From contig CAAGKK010000041.1 of NCBI GenBank assembly GCA_900770385.1, positions 1 to 64,000 on the forward strand: a stretch of 64,000 nucleotides of DNA. Direction: 5' to 3'. This DNA comes from Clostridia bacterium (GTDB taxonomy: Bacteria; Bacillota; Clostridia; TANB77; CAG-508). Below are positions 17,307 through 25,710 of this stretch, piece by piece. The notes beneath the pieces were generated by a model that worked only from the letters and a program-made list of their open reading frames with translations, ran no database searches and was not told the DNA's origin. How positions within the stretch are numbered: position 1 is the first letter of the stretch; every line of letters begins with the position of its first letter. The position numbers and the translations under genes were made by a program.

Positions 17307-19343
17307 ATGAAATTTAGTAAAAAATACATGAATTTAGAAGAGGGTCTAAAAAAAGAATGGATAATTACAAATGGAATAGGAGGATATAGTAGTTCCACAA
17401 TTATTGGTTGTAACACCAGAAAATACCATGGACTACTTGTCGCTCCATTATCTCCACCAGCAAGAAGATTTGTTGTATTATCTAAATTAGATGAAGCGAT
17501 TATCATTAATAATGAAAATACACCATTATATACTAATATGTGTAAAAACTATATATCAGAAGGATATAAAAAATTAGAAAATTTTGAAAAAGAATATTTT
17601 CCAATTTTTACATATAAAGTTAAAGATACAATAATAAAAAAGATAGTATGTATGGAATATGGGAAAAATACAGTTTGCATTTATTATAAAATAAAAAATG
17701 GAAACTATAATGCTAAATTAACATTAGCTCCAATAGTTAATTTTAGAGATTTTCATACAATGAATACAAATCATCAATATAATGCTAAACAAAATACTAA
17801 TTATCAAAAAGTTAAAATAGTTTTAGATAATTTTATAGAGCATCCAATATATTTTAACAGTACTGATGGAAAATATATAGAACATGAAAATGACTATTTT
17901 AAAAATATGTATTATCTAGAAGAAGAAAAAAGAGGGTTTTATCCAGAAGAAGATTTATATGTACCAGGGCATTATGAAATAGATGTAGATAAAAATGAAG
18001 AAAAAGAAATATGTTTTGTATGTTCATTAGAAGAAAATATAGAAGAACTAAATGTAAAAGAAATAATAAACAAAGAGATTATTAGAATAAATAAGTTAAT
18101 TATACAATCAGAACTGATAGATATAAAAAAGGAAACAGATTCTAAAAAAGATAAAGAATATAGAGAATTTATAAAAGATTATGTAATAGCAAGTGACAAT
18201 TTTATAGTTAATAGGCAAAGATTTAATTTACATACAATTATAGCAGGGTATCCATGGTTTTTAGATTGGGGAAGAGACTCAATGATAGCTTTTGAAGGTC
18301 TACTTTTAATACCTAAAAGATATGATATTGCTAAAGAAGTTTTATTGACATTCATAAGAGATATGAAATATGGATTAGTACCTAATGGGTATTCTGGGTT
18401 TGATAACAGACCTTTATATAATAGTGTAGATGCTTCACTTTTACTATTTGAACAGGTAAAAAAATTCTTGAATTATACAGGAGACTACAAATTTGTTAAG
18501 GATAACTTGTATGTAAAAATGAAAGAAATTATAGAAGCATACAAAGGAAGAATAGATATAGATGATAATAATATCTATTTAGATGAAGATAATTTGATTT
18601 ACTCTGGAACACCACAAACCCAAAATACATGGATGGATGCTAAATATTTAAATATTCCAGCAACACCTAGAAATGGTAAAGTTGTAGAAGTAAATAGCTT
18701 ATGGTACAATGCTTTAAAAATTATGGAGGAACTAACAAACCAATACGAAAACAAAGAATTAGCAAAACAATATAAAAAATTAGCATATAGTACTAAAAAA
18801 TCATTTGTAGAGAAATTTTATAACAAAAAAAGAAAATGTTTATATGATGTTCTAGGAGATTCGAAAATAAGACCAAATCAGTTGTTTGCATTAAGTTTAA
18901 CTTATAGCATTATTGAAGAAGAATTACAAATAAAAAAAGAAATAATAGAAACCGTATCAAAAAAATTACTAAATAATTATGGATTGAAAACATTAGCCAA
19001 AGGAGAAAAAGAATATATAGATGTGTATTCAGGAGATTCTTTTAAGAGAGATATGAGTTATCATCAGGGAATTACTTGGCCATGGCTACTAGGTTTGTAT
19101 TATAATGCAATAAAAAATATGATAAAAACAGCTAAGAATAAAACAGAAAAGAAATATTATGAAACTTTAAAAAGCGAATTGATAGAAACAACTAAGAAAA
19201 CATTTAAAAAAGCAATAAATGAAGATGATATGGTAGGAAGTATATCAGAATTATATGATTCTAAAAAACCACAATTACCTAAAGGAGCACCAGCACAAGC
19301 TTGGAGTGTAGCAGAAATATACAGAATAATGTTAAATAAATAA
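17307..19343 (+). CDS. Glycogen debranching enzyme (archaeal/bacterial GDE type, GH133-like)
   Basis: The 678-residue protein has the N-terminal GDE domain (KEWIITNGIGGYSSSTI, TRKYHGLLVA) and a C-terminal (alpha/alpha)6 barrel with AGYPWFLDWGRDSMIAFEGL, NTWMDAK and SYHQGITWPWLLGLY, the usual amylo-alpha-1,6-glucosidase signature. It would remove alpha-1,6 branches from glycogen-like glucans in the cytoplasm. It follows yvcK by 17 bp and precedes holA by 20 bp. No other glycogen gene is adjacent; a GH15-like gene lies 12 kb away. Confidence 0.88.
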   Translation: MKFSKKYMNLEEGLKKEWIITNGIGGYSSSTIIGCNTRKYHGLLVAPLSPPARRFVVLSKLDEAIIINNENTPLYTNMCKNYISEGYKKLENFEKEYFPIFTYKVKDTIIKKIVCMEYGKNTVCIYYKIKNGNYNAKLTLAPIVNFRDFHTMNTNHQYNAKQNTNYQKVKIVLDNFIEHPIYFNSTDGKYIEHENDYFKNMYYLEEEKRGFYPEEDLYVPGHYEIDVDKNEEKEICFVCSLEENIEELNVKEIINKEIIRINKLIIQSELIDIKKETDSKKDKEYREFIKDYVIASDNFIVNRQRFNLHTIIAGYPWFLDWGRDSMIAFEGLLLIPKRYDIAKEVLLTFIRDMKYGLVPNGYSGFDNRPLYNSVDASLLLFEQVKKFLNYTGDYKFVKDNLYVKMKEIIEAYKGRIDIDDNNIYLDEDNLIYSGTPQTQNTWMDAKYLNIPATPRNGKVVEVNSLWYNALKIMEELTNQYENKELAKQYKKLAYSTKKSFVEKFYNKKRKCLYDVLGDSKIRPNQLFALSLTYSIIEEELQIKKEIIETVSKKLLNNYGLKTLAKGEKEYIDVYSGDSFKRDMSYHQGITWPWLLGLYYNAIKNMIKTAKNKTEKKYYETLKSELIETTKKTFKKAINEDDMVGSISELYDSKKPQLPKGAPAQAWSVAEIYRIMLNK

Positions 19344-19363
19344 TTGGGATAGGGAATAAAAAA

Positions 19364-20386
19364 ATGACTTTAGATGTATTAGAAAAAGAATTAAAAGAAG
19401 GAAAATTAAATAGTTTATATTTGTTTTATGGTGAAGAAAGATTTCTTTTAGAAAGTAATCTAAAAAAAATAAAAAAAATATTTGGAGAAACTATACCAGG
19501 AATAAATTTTGTAACTATAGATGAAACTAATATACAAAATTTAATTTCTGATTTACAAACACCACCATTTGGATATAATAAAAAATTAGTTATAATAAAA
19601 AATTCAGGTATATTAAAAAAAGAGGGAAAAAGAAAAAATGTAGCAATAGCAGAACTAAAAGAAAAAATTACTAATTTTTTAAAAGAAAATATTAATGAAA
19701 TAAAAGAAAGCAATTTAATTATTTTTATAGAAGGTGAAGTAGAAAAAAATACATTATATAAGTTGATAGAAAAAGAAGGAAATATTTGCGAATTTGAAAA
19801 ACAAAAACTACCACAATTAATAAAAAGGTTAAAACAGATATTTAATGGATATAAAGTAAACATAGAAGAAAACACTTTAAAGTATTTGGTAGAAGAATGT
19901 GGAACTGGGATGCAAGAATTAATAAATGAATCAAGAAAATTAATTGAGTATGCCGGAAAAGATGGAACAGTTACAAAAGAGGACATAGATTTATTATGTA
20001 TTAAGCAAATAGAAGCAGTTATTTTTACTCTAACAGATTCTTTAGGAAAAAAAGACATACAAGAATCATTAAACACATTAAAAAACTTGATTTATAATAA
20101 AGAACCAATTCAAAAGATATTAATTACTTTGTACAATCATTTTAAAAAATTATATTTAACAAAAATAGCAATTGAAAATAATATAAACATAGCTGAAGCA
20201 TTAAATTTAAAACCTAATCAGATATTCTTAATAAATAAATATAAAACACAAGCAAATTATTTTAAAAAAGAAGAATTACAAAACATAATAGAAGAATTAA
20301 TATTGCTAGATCAAAATTCTAAAATAGGATTAATAGATTTAAATATAGGTTTAGAATCTATATTATCAAATTATTGTAGCAAATAA
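19364..20386 (+). CDS. holA: DNA polymerase III delta subunit HolA
   Basis: HolA opens the sliding clamp within the clamp loader. The 340-residue protein begins TLDVLEKELKEGKLNSLYLFYGEERFLLE, with the LYLxxGxE motif typical of delta subunits, and has the central YLVEECGTGMQELINESRKL region followed by an alpha-helical collar domain ending GLESILSNYCSK. As in most delta subunits no functional Walker A is seen. A strong terminator follows. Confidence 0.9.
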   Translation: MTLDVLEKELKEGKLNSLYLFYGEERFLLESNLKKIKKIFGETIPGINFVTIDETNIQNLISDLQTPPFGYNKKLVIIKNSGILKKEGKRKNVAIAELKEKITNFLKENINEIKESNLIIFIEGEVEKNTLYKLIEKEGNICEFEKQKLPQLIKRLKQIFNGYKVNIEENTLKYLVEECGTGMQELINESRKLIEYAGKDGTVTKEDIDLLCIKQIEAVIFTLTDSLGKKDIQESLNTLKNLIYNKEPIQKILITLYNHFKKLYLTKIAIENNINIAEALNLKPNQIFLINKYKTQANYFKKEELQNIIEELILLDQNSKIGLIDLNIGLESILSNYCSK

Positions 20387-20396
20387 CAAAACTATA

Positions 20397-20434
20397 TAAA
20401 AAACGGAGCGTCTAGAATGGAACGCTCCGTTTTA
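20397..20434 (+). terminator. Strong GC-rich Rho-independent terminator
   Basis: AAACGGAGCGT (20401-20411) pairs with ACGCTCCGTTT (20422-20432). The stem is unusually GC-rich for this AT-rich DNA. Confidence 0.85.
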
Positions 20435-20500
20435 CATAAAAATCAATAGCTTAAAGAATAAAAATATGAAAAAGAAGAGATAATAAATTGAGGTGATTTT

Positions 20501-21436
20501 ATGTATAATTTTAGAACAGATTTAGCAGATGAAAGAACAAATATATTTAAAAAGAATAATAATATTGTAGAAGAAAATATAGATGGAATAGAAACAAATA
20601 TAAGAAACAATGAAAATATTAAAATAACAGAAATAAAGATTATAAATGACAATGGAGCGAATGCAATAGGAAAGCCAATGGGAAATTATATTACAATAGA
20701 CATTAATAAACTTAAAGTTGCAACTGACGAAGAAATAGAAAAGTATGGCAATATATTATCAGAAGAATTAAAAAAATTAATAGAAAAGCATGCAGCAAAA
20801 CAAGATGAAATTTTAGTTGTTGGATTAGGAAATATATATGTTACTCCAGACTCATTAGGTCCTAAAGTTGTAAATGAATTAGATATAACTAGACATATAC
20901 TAAAATATATGCCAGAAGTATTAGAAGAAGGAACTAGAAGTATAAGCGCAATAGCACCAGGGGTATTAGGAACAACAGGAATAGAAACATTGGAAATCAT
21001 AACAGGAATAGTTGAAAATATACATCCAAAGTTAATTATAGTTATAGATGCTTTAGCTTCTAGAAGTATTGAAAGAATTAGTTCTTCTATTCAACTTGCA
21101 GATACAGGAATAGTTCCAGGGGCTGGTGTAGGCAATACAAGAAAAGAATTATCAGAGAAAACTTTAAATGTGCCAGTAATAGCAATGGGAATTCCAACAG
21201 TTGTAGAAAGTGCTGTGTTAGTAAATGATTGTTTAAGTCTATTTATAGAAAAACTACAAAATGAAGCAAAATCAAATGATTATTTAAATAATTTAAAAAA
21301 TAAAGATAACTATGAAGAAATAAAAGAGGCATTAATACCAAATGATTACAATATGATAGTAACTCCTAAAGAAATAGATGAATTAATAGAAAATATGAAA
21401 GATGTAGTAGCAAGAGGAATAAATTATGCAATGTAA
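20501..21436 (+). CDS. gpr: Spore germination protease Gpr
   Basis: Gpr degrades small acid-soluble spore proteins at germination (peptidase family A25). The 311-residue protein begins YNFRTDLADER, the conserved start of the proenzyme, and contains VVGLGNIYVTPDSLGPKVV, APGVLGTTGIET, VIDALASRSIERI and QLADTGIVPGAGVGN. A GAGGTGAT ribosome site precedes the ATG. It is direct evidence that the organism forms spores or recently did. No clear sigma-F/G promoter could be picked out upstream. Confidence 0.95.
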   Translation: MYNFRTDLADERTNIFKKNNNIVEENIDGIETNIRNNENIKITEIKIINDNGANAIGKPMGNYITIDINKLKVATDEEIEKYGNILSEELKKLIEKHAAKQDEILVVGLGNIYVTPDSLGPKVVNELDITRHILKYMPEVLEEGTRSISAIAPGVLGTTGIETLEIITGIVENIHPKLIIVIDALASRSIERISSSIQLADTGIVPGAGVGNTRKELSEKTLNVPVIAMGIPTVVESAVLVNDCLSLFIEKLQNEAKSNDYLNNLKNKDNYEEIKEALIPNDYNMIVTPKEIDELIENMKDVVARGINYAM

Positions 21437-21447
21437 AAAAATAAATA

Positions 21448-21475
21448 TTGACATTTTAATATATATTGATATAAT
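21448..21475 (+). promoter_or_regulatory. Promoter of the pilin-like gene
   Basis: TTGACA (21448-21453), 16-bp spacer, extended -10 TGA-TATAAT (21470-21475). Confidence 0.72.
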
Positions 21476-21537
21476 TAGCGTATATAAGATATTATTACCT
21501 AAAAAGATATAAAAAACAAAAGAAAGAAGGATAAAAA

Positions 21538-22311
21538 ATGAAAAAGTATAATAAAGGAATAACACTTATTGCATTGGTAATTACAATAATTATATTATTA
21601 GTATTAGCTATGGTATCAATAAAATTAATAAGAGATCATGATATTGTGAAATATTCACAAACAGCAACTAACGAGTATAAAAATAAAGAAATACAAGAAA
21701 AAATTAAACTTGCATATTCATCATGGAAAATGGCTTCAATAACTGATCCAAAAGCAAAATTAAAAATAGATGGAGCAGAGGTAACAGACTGGGAGAATAG
21801 TGAGAATGGAGCAAGGTGGAGTATAAAAATTAATGGAGAAAATATTTTCTTAGACAAAAATGGAAATATTTTGACAAGCGGTACAGAAGGTTTATTTGTG
21901 GAGAAAGAAGATGGAACAAAACAATTAATTTGCGTAACTAATACTGAGGATGGAAAAAAGGCTGTAGCAATCTATAATTTAAATAATGACTATACTATTA
22001 ATGAAGTTCCATACTGGGCATATAATTATAAAAAACAGTTTTCAAGTTGGAGCCTTTTTGAATATCAAGGATTTGATGATGAAACTGGTAAAATGTTATT
22101 ATTAGAAGATTTTATTTTAAAAAATGTAAAAATATTACCTTTTCATGAAATGATATCTATAGGGGAAAATAGTGATCAAGAAGAAATATCTGGTGCTGTT
22201 CCAATGTTTACTATGACAGATGCAACTAAAAATTTAACATTAAATATAACTCAAGGTACTGGTAATAGAGTAAATATATCACTTAAAGATTTATCTGGAG
22301 TACAGTGGTAA
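21538..22311 (+). CDS. Secreted protein with type IV pilin-like N-terminus
   Basis: The 257-residue protein begins MKKYNKGITLIALVITIIILLVLAMVS (split here for reading: MKKYNKG then ITLIALVITIIILL), the class III-like prepilin signal in which peptidase cuts after Gly7. The glutamate normally found at position 5 of the mature pilin is Ala. After the hydrophobic helix comes an acidic extracellular region, with WSIKINGENIFLDKNG near residue 100. No prepilin peptidase, ATPase or other pilus gene is present in the window. Such orphan pseudopilins are common in uncultured Clostridia; the function is unknown. Confidence 0.75.
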   Translation: MKKYNKGITLIALVITIIILLVLAMVSIKLIRDHDIVKYSQTATNEYKNKEIQEKIKLAYSSWKMASITDPKAKLKIDGAEVTDWENSENGARWSIKINGENIFLDKNGNILTSGTEGLFVEKEDGTKQLICVTNTEDGKKAVAIYNLNNDYTINEVPYWAYNYKKQFSSWSLFEYQGFDDETGKMLLLEDFILKNVKILPFHEMISIGENSDQEEISGAVPMFTMTDATKNLTLNITQGTGNRVNISLKDLSGVQW

Positions 22312-22325
22312 AAAAATAGATAAAA

Positions 22326-22353
22326 AGAAGACGGACATATTTGTTCGTCTTCT
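22326..22353 (+). terminator. Hairpin after the pilin-like gene
   Basis: AGAAGACGGAC (22326-22336) pairs with GTTCGTCTTCT (22343-22353) with one G-U pair. There is no T-run after it, so termination is likely but not certain. Confidence 0.55.
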
Positions 22354-22396
22354 ATAATATATAGCAAATAAGATATTTTTTCGTTACCTTATTTTA

Positions 22397-22425
22397 TTGC
22401 CTTAATGCAAGATATATGCTATAAT
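22397..22425 (+). promoter_or_regulatory. Promoter of ssrA
   Basis: TTGCCT (22397-22402), 17-bp spacer, extended TGC-TATAAT (22420-22425). The expected start point agrees with the 5' end of the tmRNA about 11 bp downstream. Confidence 0.75.
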
Positions 22426-22436
22426 ATTAATTACTT

Positions 22437-22794
22437 GGGGATGTAAATGGTTTCGACAGTAATTATGAATTATAAGTAGCAAGTAGTGGATGGTCGCTTT
22501 GGCCACTATAAAAAAGCGAAAATAAAAATAAACGCTGATAATAAAACAGAATTAGCATACGCTGCTTAATTGTAGCGACATCTTACCTTAAATCCCACAT
22601 TTAAGGATAAGGTGATGACTTTGTGGGAAACAAATCTATTTTGTGTTTCGAAAAATAGAGGGTATTTTAGAAACTACTATATATAAACTTTGTTTGTTAA
22701 GTAGATATATAGGAAAAATAATAACAAACTAAACTTGTAGAAGCTTGTAAGGAAAAATTATTGGACAGGAGTTCGACTCTCCTCATCTCCACCA
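22437..22794 (+). ncRNA. ssrA: Transfer-messenger RNA (tmRNA)
   Basis: The 5' end GGGGATG pairs over 7 bp with CATCTCC before a genome-encoded ACCA at the 3' end. GGTTTCGACAG, and GACAGGAGTTCGACTCTCCT near the 3' end, give the tRNA-like half with its T-arm. The reading frame at 22534-22569 encodes the proteolysis tag ADNKTELAYAA followed by TAA; the hydrophobic AYAA end is the ClpXP-type degron. tmRNA with SmpB frees ribosomes stalled on broken mRNA. The molecule would be 358 nt. Confidence 0.95.
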
Positions 22795-22806
22795 TAAAAA
22801 CATTAT

Positions 22807-22840
22807 AAAACACGCAACTAAACATTTAGTTGCGTGTTTT
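22807..22840 (+). terminator. Rho-independent terminator of ssrA
   Basis: A 16-bp perfect inverted repeat, AAAACACGCAACTAAA (22807-22822) with 22825-22840, ends in TTTT. Confidence 0.85.
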
Positions 22841-22871
22841 AATAGTAATAAAGAAATTTTTAAAGATGTAA

Positions 22872-22900
22872 TTGACAAAATAACAAAAATATATTATATT
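22872..22900 (+). promoter_or_regulatory. Promoter of the XRE/Spo0E-like pair
   Basis: TTGACA (22872-22877), 17-bp spacer, TATATT (22895-22900). It gives a leader of about 120 nt before the XRE gene. Confidence 0.65.
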
Positions 22901-22952
22901 ATTTTTAATAAAAGAGTAAAATTTTATTTCAAAATTAACTTTTTTTGTAAAT

Positions 22953-22966
22953 TCCGCCAAAGCGGA
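22953..22966. promoter_or_regulatory. Small GC-rich palindrome in the XRE leader
   Basis: TCCGC-CAAA-GCGGA stands out in otherwise AT-rich leader DNA, about 50 bp after the -10 box and 63 bp ahead of the XRE start. It may be a leader hairpin or an operator of the XRE protein; this is inference. Confidence 0.35.
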
Positions 22967-23029
22967 TAGGATATATGCTTAAATATACCAAAATATGTTA
23001 ATAATGAATTTGGTGATAAAAAAAGAAAG

Positions 23030-23230
23030 ATGCATATAGAAATTTTATTAAAACAAAAAAGAAAAGAAAAGAATATTACTCTAGCTCAGCTATCAGAAAG
23101 AACAGGAATATCTACTACACACTTAAATGATATAGAAAATAATTTAAAAGAACCTAGTATATCAATGATGGTAAGGTTGGCCAAAGGGCTGGATTTAAAA
23201 ATGGAGGAACTTTATAAAGTTATATGGTAG
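23030..23230 (+). CDS. Small XRE-family helix-turn-helix regulator
   Basis: The 66-residue protein is almost only a Cro/C1-type HTH: LKQKRKEKNITLAQLSERTG is helix 1-2, ISTTHLNDIENNLKEPS contains the recognition helix and the conserved ExGxxxPS-like turn, and MVRLAKGLDLKMEELYKV closes the domain. No effector domain is present. Its last 7 bases overlap the start of the Spo0E-like gene, so the two are translationally linked. A role at the onset of sporulation is inferred from this link only. Confidence 0.85.
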   Translation: MHIEILLKQKRKEKNITLAQLSERTGISTTHLNDIENNLKEPSISMMVRLAKGLDLKMEELYKVIW

Positions 23231-23394
23231 AAGAATTAAGAAAAAAGTTGCTTGACAGTATAATTAAAAACGGGATTGTACATCATAAAACATATGAAAT
23301 AAGCCAAAAATTAGACGAAGAAATTAATAAATATTACAAAAAAGAACAAAAAAATAATAAAAACTATTGCAAAAAGAAAAATAAGGTTGTATAA
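23224..23394 (+). CDS. Spo0E-like aspartyl-phosphate phosphatase
   Basis: This 56-codon gene is easy to miss because of its size. The product begins MVEELRKKLLDSIIKNG and contains YEISQKLDEEINKYY, the Spo0E signature SQxLDxxIxxYY on the second of two predicted antiparallel helices. Members of the family dephosphorylate Spo0A~P or related response regulators and so delay sporulation. A lysine-rich tail (KKEQKNNKNYCKKKNKVV) follows. The start overlaps the end of the XRE gene. No separate ribosome site is obvious; translational coupling is likely. Confidence 0.78.
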   Translation: MVEELRKKLLDSIIKNGIVHHKTYEISQKLDEEINKYYKKEQKNNKNYCKKKNKVV

Positions 23395-23416
23395 TTATAG
23401 TAGTATGTAATATAAT
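23387..23416 (+). promoter_or_regulatory. Promoter of the LPQTG protein gene
   Basis: TTGTAT (23387-23392), 18-bp spacer, perfect TATAAT (23411-23416). The -35 overlaps the end of the Spo0E-like gene. Confidence 0.5.
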
Positions 23417-23437
23417 ATTAATTATAAGGAGATTCAT

Positions 23438-23860
23438 ATGAAAAAGGTTTTAAGTACAAAGAAAATAACAATGTTTTTAATTTTATTAATTATAATTATA
23501 GGAACAAGAGTATTTGCTACAGATAGCATATTAGGTACTTCTTCAACAAACAATACACCAGCTATTCAAATAACACAAGAGGACATGAATGGTGCACAAA
23601 CAGTACCACAAGATTCAAATTATGCTAATAATGCAACAGGTTCTAATGTTGTTGCAACAGGAAGTAATACAACTAATAATACAGCAAACAATACATCAAA
23701 TGGTATAAATACATCATCTCAATATAATACCGTAGATGAAGATAAAAAGGACTTACCACAAACAGGTATAGAAGATCATAATATAGGTATATTATTAATT
23801 ATTTGCGTAGCAGCAGCAATTTATGCATACAAAAAAATGAGAGATTATAAAAATGTTTAA
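23438..23860 (+). CDS. Small LPxTG-type cell-wall-anchored protein
   Basis: The 140-residue protein has a signal peptide (MKKVLSTKK then a hydrophobic core, probable cleavage after VFA near residue 27), a low-complexity Thr/Asn/Ser-rich region with repeats such as NNTANNTSNG, and a C-terminal sorting signal: LPQTG, a hydrophobic segment and the basic tail KKMRDYKNV. It is therefore a sortase substrate. The short extracellular part has no recognisable domain. The convergent sortase gene next to it is its likely partner. Confidence 0.85.
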   Translation: MKKVLSTKKITMFLILLIIIIGTRVFATDSILGTSSTNNTPAIQITQEDMNGAQTVPQDSNYANNATGSNVVATGSNTTNNTANNTSNGINTSSQYNTVDEDKKDLPQTGIEDHNIGILLIICVAAAIYAYKKMRDYKNV

Positions 23861-23870
23861 TATATAATAT

Positions 23871-23900
23871 AAAGTGAAGGAGTTATTCCTTCACTTTTGC
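23871..23900. terminator. Bidirectional terminator between the LPQTG protein and sortase genes
   Basis: AAAGTGAAGGA (23871-23881) pairs with TCCTTCACTTT (23887-23897). The sortase stop codon lies in the loop. Confidence 0.75.
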
Positions 23901-24525
23901 TTTTATAATAACTCTTTTAGAGTTATTATTCTTATTACATGTAATTAATGTAACTTCAATTCCATTTGCTTGTTTAGTACAAGTTAAATCATTCCCTTTA
24001 GTAGAGTATTTATCATATATAATATATTCAATTCTATTTTTATTTAAATCTGATATATAAATTGAATCATTTATTTTTAATTCTTCTATTTTACTAAACA
24101 TAAGACTATTTTTATAATTATGACCAGCAATACATAAATTACCATTATGATTAGGCATTGGACCGAGCAAATCTGCAAACTGATATTTTTAATAGTTCTT
24201 CATTACTTTTTGAAAGAATAGGATAAGAAATGTTAATTGAAGGAATTTCTATTAAACCTATAATAGAAATATCATTAGATAATTCTATAGCATTATAATT
24301 ATTTGAATTAGAATAAAGAGTGCTTATATTATATGCATTTAATATGTCAGAAGAATTTGAATTTTTTTGATAAATTATATATTTATGATAAATAATATAT
24401 ATAAAAATAAATATAGCAACAAAAATTAAAAAAAGAAAAATATAAAGATAGAAAGTTTTTTTCTTTTTATTAATTATTTTATTATATAAATTGCTATTAT
24501 CATAAGAAAATAATATCTGATTCAT
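23883..24525 (-). pseudogene. Sortase gene with a single-base frameshift
   Basis: Reading the minus strand, an N-terminal membrane segment (FYLYIFLFLIFVAIFIFIYII) and a sortase domain start (IGLIEIPSINISYPIL) run to LLKISVCRF, then the frame is lost. The other half resumes one base later as GPMPNHNGNLCIAGHNY with the catalytic His, and ends in VTLITCNKNNNSKRVIIK with the catalytic Cys and Arg. Removing one C near 24163 would join them into about 213 residues. TLITC and size suggest a class D-like enzyme. The start at 24525 has GGAGG 4 nt upstream. It is either a real recent mutation or a sequence error. Confidence 0.8.
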
Positions 24526-24660
24526 AATTCCTCCATAAAAATATTTTTTGTAAAATTTTAAAATATAATAAAGAAATAAAAGTAAAAATAACAAAACTAT
24601 TACAAAAGAAACTTTATGTTACAGAAATGTTAAATATATATTACAATTGACTAAATATTA

Positions 24661-24689
24661 TTGACTTTATTTTTGTAAAAAAATAAAAT
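24661..24689 (+). promoter_or_regulatory. Promoter of the rsmD operon
   Basis: TTGACT (24661-24666), 17-bp spacer, TAAAAT (24684-24689), 26 bp before the start codon. Confidence 0.7.
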
Positions 24690-24715
24690 ATAAACATAAA
24701 ATAAGGAAAAATATT

Positions 24716-25270
24716 ATGAGAATTATAAGTGGAATTGCAAGAGGAACAAATTTAATTACATTAAAAGGATTAAGCACTAGACCGACATTAGATAGAATAA
24801 AAGAATCTATATTTAGTATTATTCAGCTAAAAATACCAAATGCTAAAGTGCTAGATTTATTTTCTGGAAGTGGTGCGCTTGGATTAGAATCTATTAGTAG
24901 AGGAGCACGCAAGGCTGTACTATGTGATTGTAATTATGATGCAATAAAAATTATAAAAACTAATATAGCAAAATGTCATTTTGAAGAACAAATAGAAGTT
25001 ATAAATAAAGATTATATAAAATGCTTAGAAGTACAAAAAAATAAATTTGACATAATATTCATTGATCCACCATATATGAAAAATATAGCAGTAAATGCAG
25101 TAAAAATTATAATAGACAAGAATTTACTTGCAGATGATGGAATTATTATTTTAGAAACAGACGATGAAATAAGAGAGTTAGACCAGTTAAAAAATATTGA
25201 AAAAATTAATATACAAGATTTAAGAGAATATGGAAGAGTAAAATTAATCTTCTTGAATCGAAAGGGGTAA
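24716..25270 (+). CDS. rsmD: 16S rRNA (guanine966-N2)-methyltransferase RsmD
   Basis: RsmD methylates G966 of 16S rRNA with S-adenosylmethionine. The 184-residue protein starts MRIISGIARG, then TRPTLDRIKESIFSI, the SAM-binding VLDLFSGSGALGLESISRGA and the catalytic DPPY in FIDPPYMKN. Length and all motifs are standard. The next gene starts 2 bp after its stop. Confidence 0.94.
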   Translation: MRIISGIARGTNLITLKGLSTRPTLDRIKESIFSIIQLKIPNAKVLDLFSGSGALGLESISRGARKAVLCDCNYDAIKIIKTNIAKCHFEEQIEVINKDYIKCLEVQKNKFDIIFIDPPYMKNIAVNAVKIIIDKNLLADDGIIILETDDEIRELDQLKNIEKINIQDLREYGRVKLIFLNRKG

Positions 25271-25272
25271 AA

Positions 25273-25710
25273 ATGGAAATATTCACATTATTAGAAACTT
25301 TAGAAGAATGCTTAGAAAGGGCAAAAAATGTACCATTTACACAAAAAGGTATAGTAGATAAAGAAGAAATATTAGATATTATAAAAGAAATAAGATTAAA
25401 ATTACCAGACGAATTAAAACAAGCAAAATGGGTAAAAGAAGAAAGAGCTAGAATTTTAGTAGAAGCTCAAAAAGAAGCTGATGGAATAGTTAAAGAAGCA
25501 GAAAATAGAATTATTTCCATGATAGATGAACATGAAATTACTAGAAAAGCATATGAACAAAAAGCACAAATTATCGAAACAGCAAACGAAATGTCTAGAG
25601 AAATATCTAAAGGTACAAAAGAATATGCAGATAATATATTAGAAAAAGTAGAATCTGCACTTCAAGAAGCGTTAAATACAGTTGCCAATAATCGAAAAGA
25701 GCTAAAATAA
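25273..25710 (+). CDS. Coiled-coil protein resembling ATP synthase b/H stalk subunits
   Basis: The 145-residue protein is almost entirely alpha-helical and charged. The central part (EERARILVEAQKEADGIVKEAENRI) has the Ala/Glu/Lys heptad pattern of ATP synthase stalk or DivIVA-like coiled coils. There is no membrane segment, and no ATPase genes lie nearby, so a role in an ATPase is unlikely. Its ribosome site (AAGGGG) lies in the end of rsmD, so the two genes are co-translated. The true function is unknown. Confidence 0.6.
   Translation: MEIFTLLETLEECLERAKNVPFTQKGIVDKEEILDIIKEIRLKLPDELKQAKWVKEERARILVEAQKEADGIVKEAENRIISMIDEHEITRKAYEQKAQIIETANEMSREISKGTKEYADNILEKVESALQEALNTVANNRKELK

Noticed and set aside
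19426..20076. Long minus-strand open frame opposite holA
   Set aside because: Its Phe/Ser/Ile-rich composition is that of antisense to an AT-rich gene, without start signals.
25273..25710. ATP synthase b subunit
   Set aside because: There is only coiled-coil resemblance, no membrane helix and no other ATPase gene nearby.
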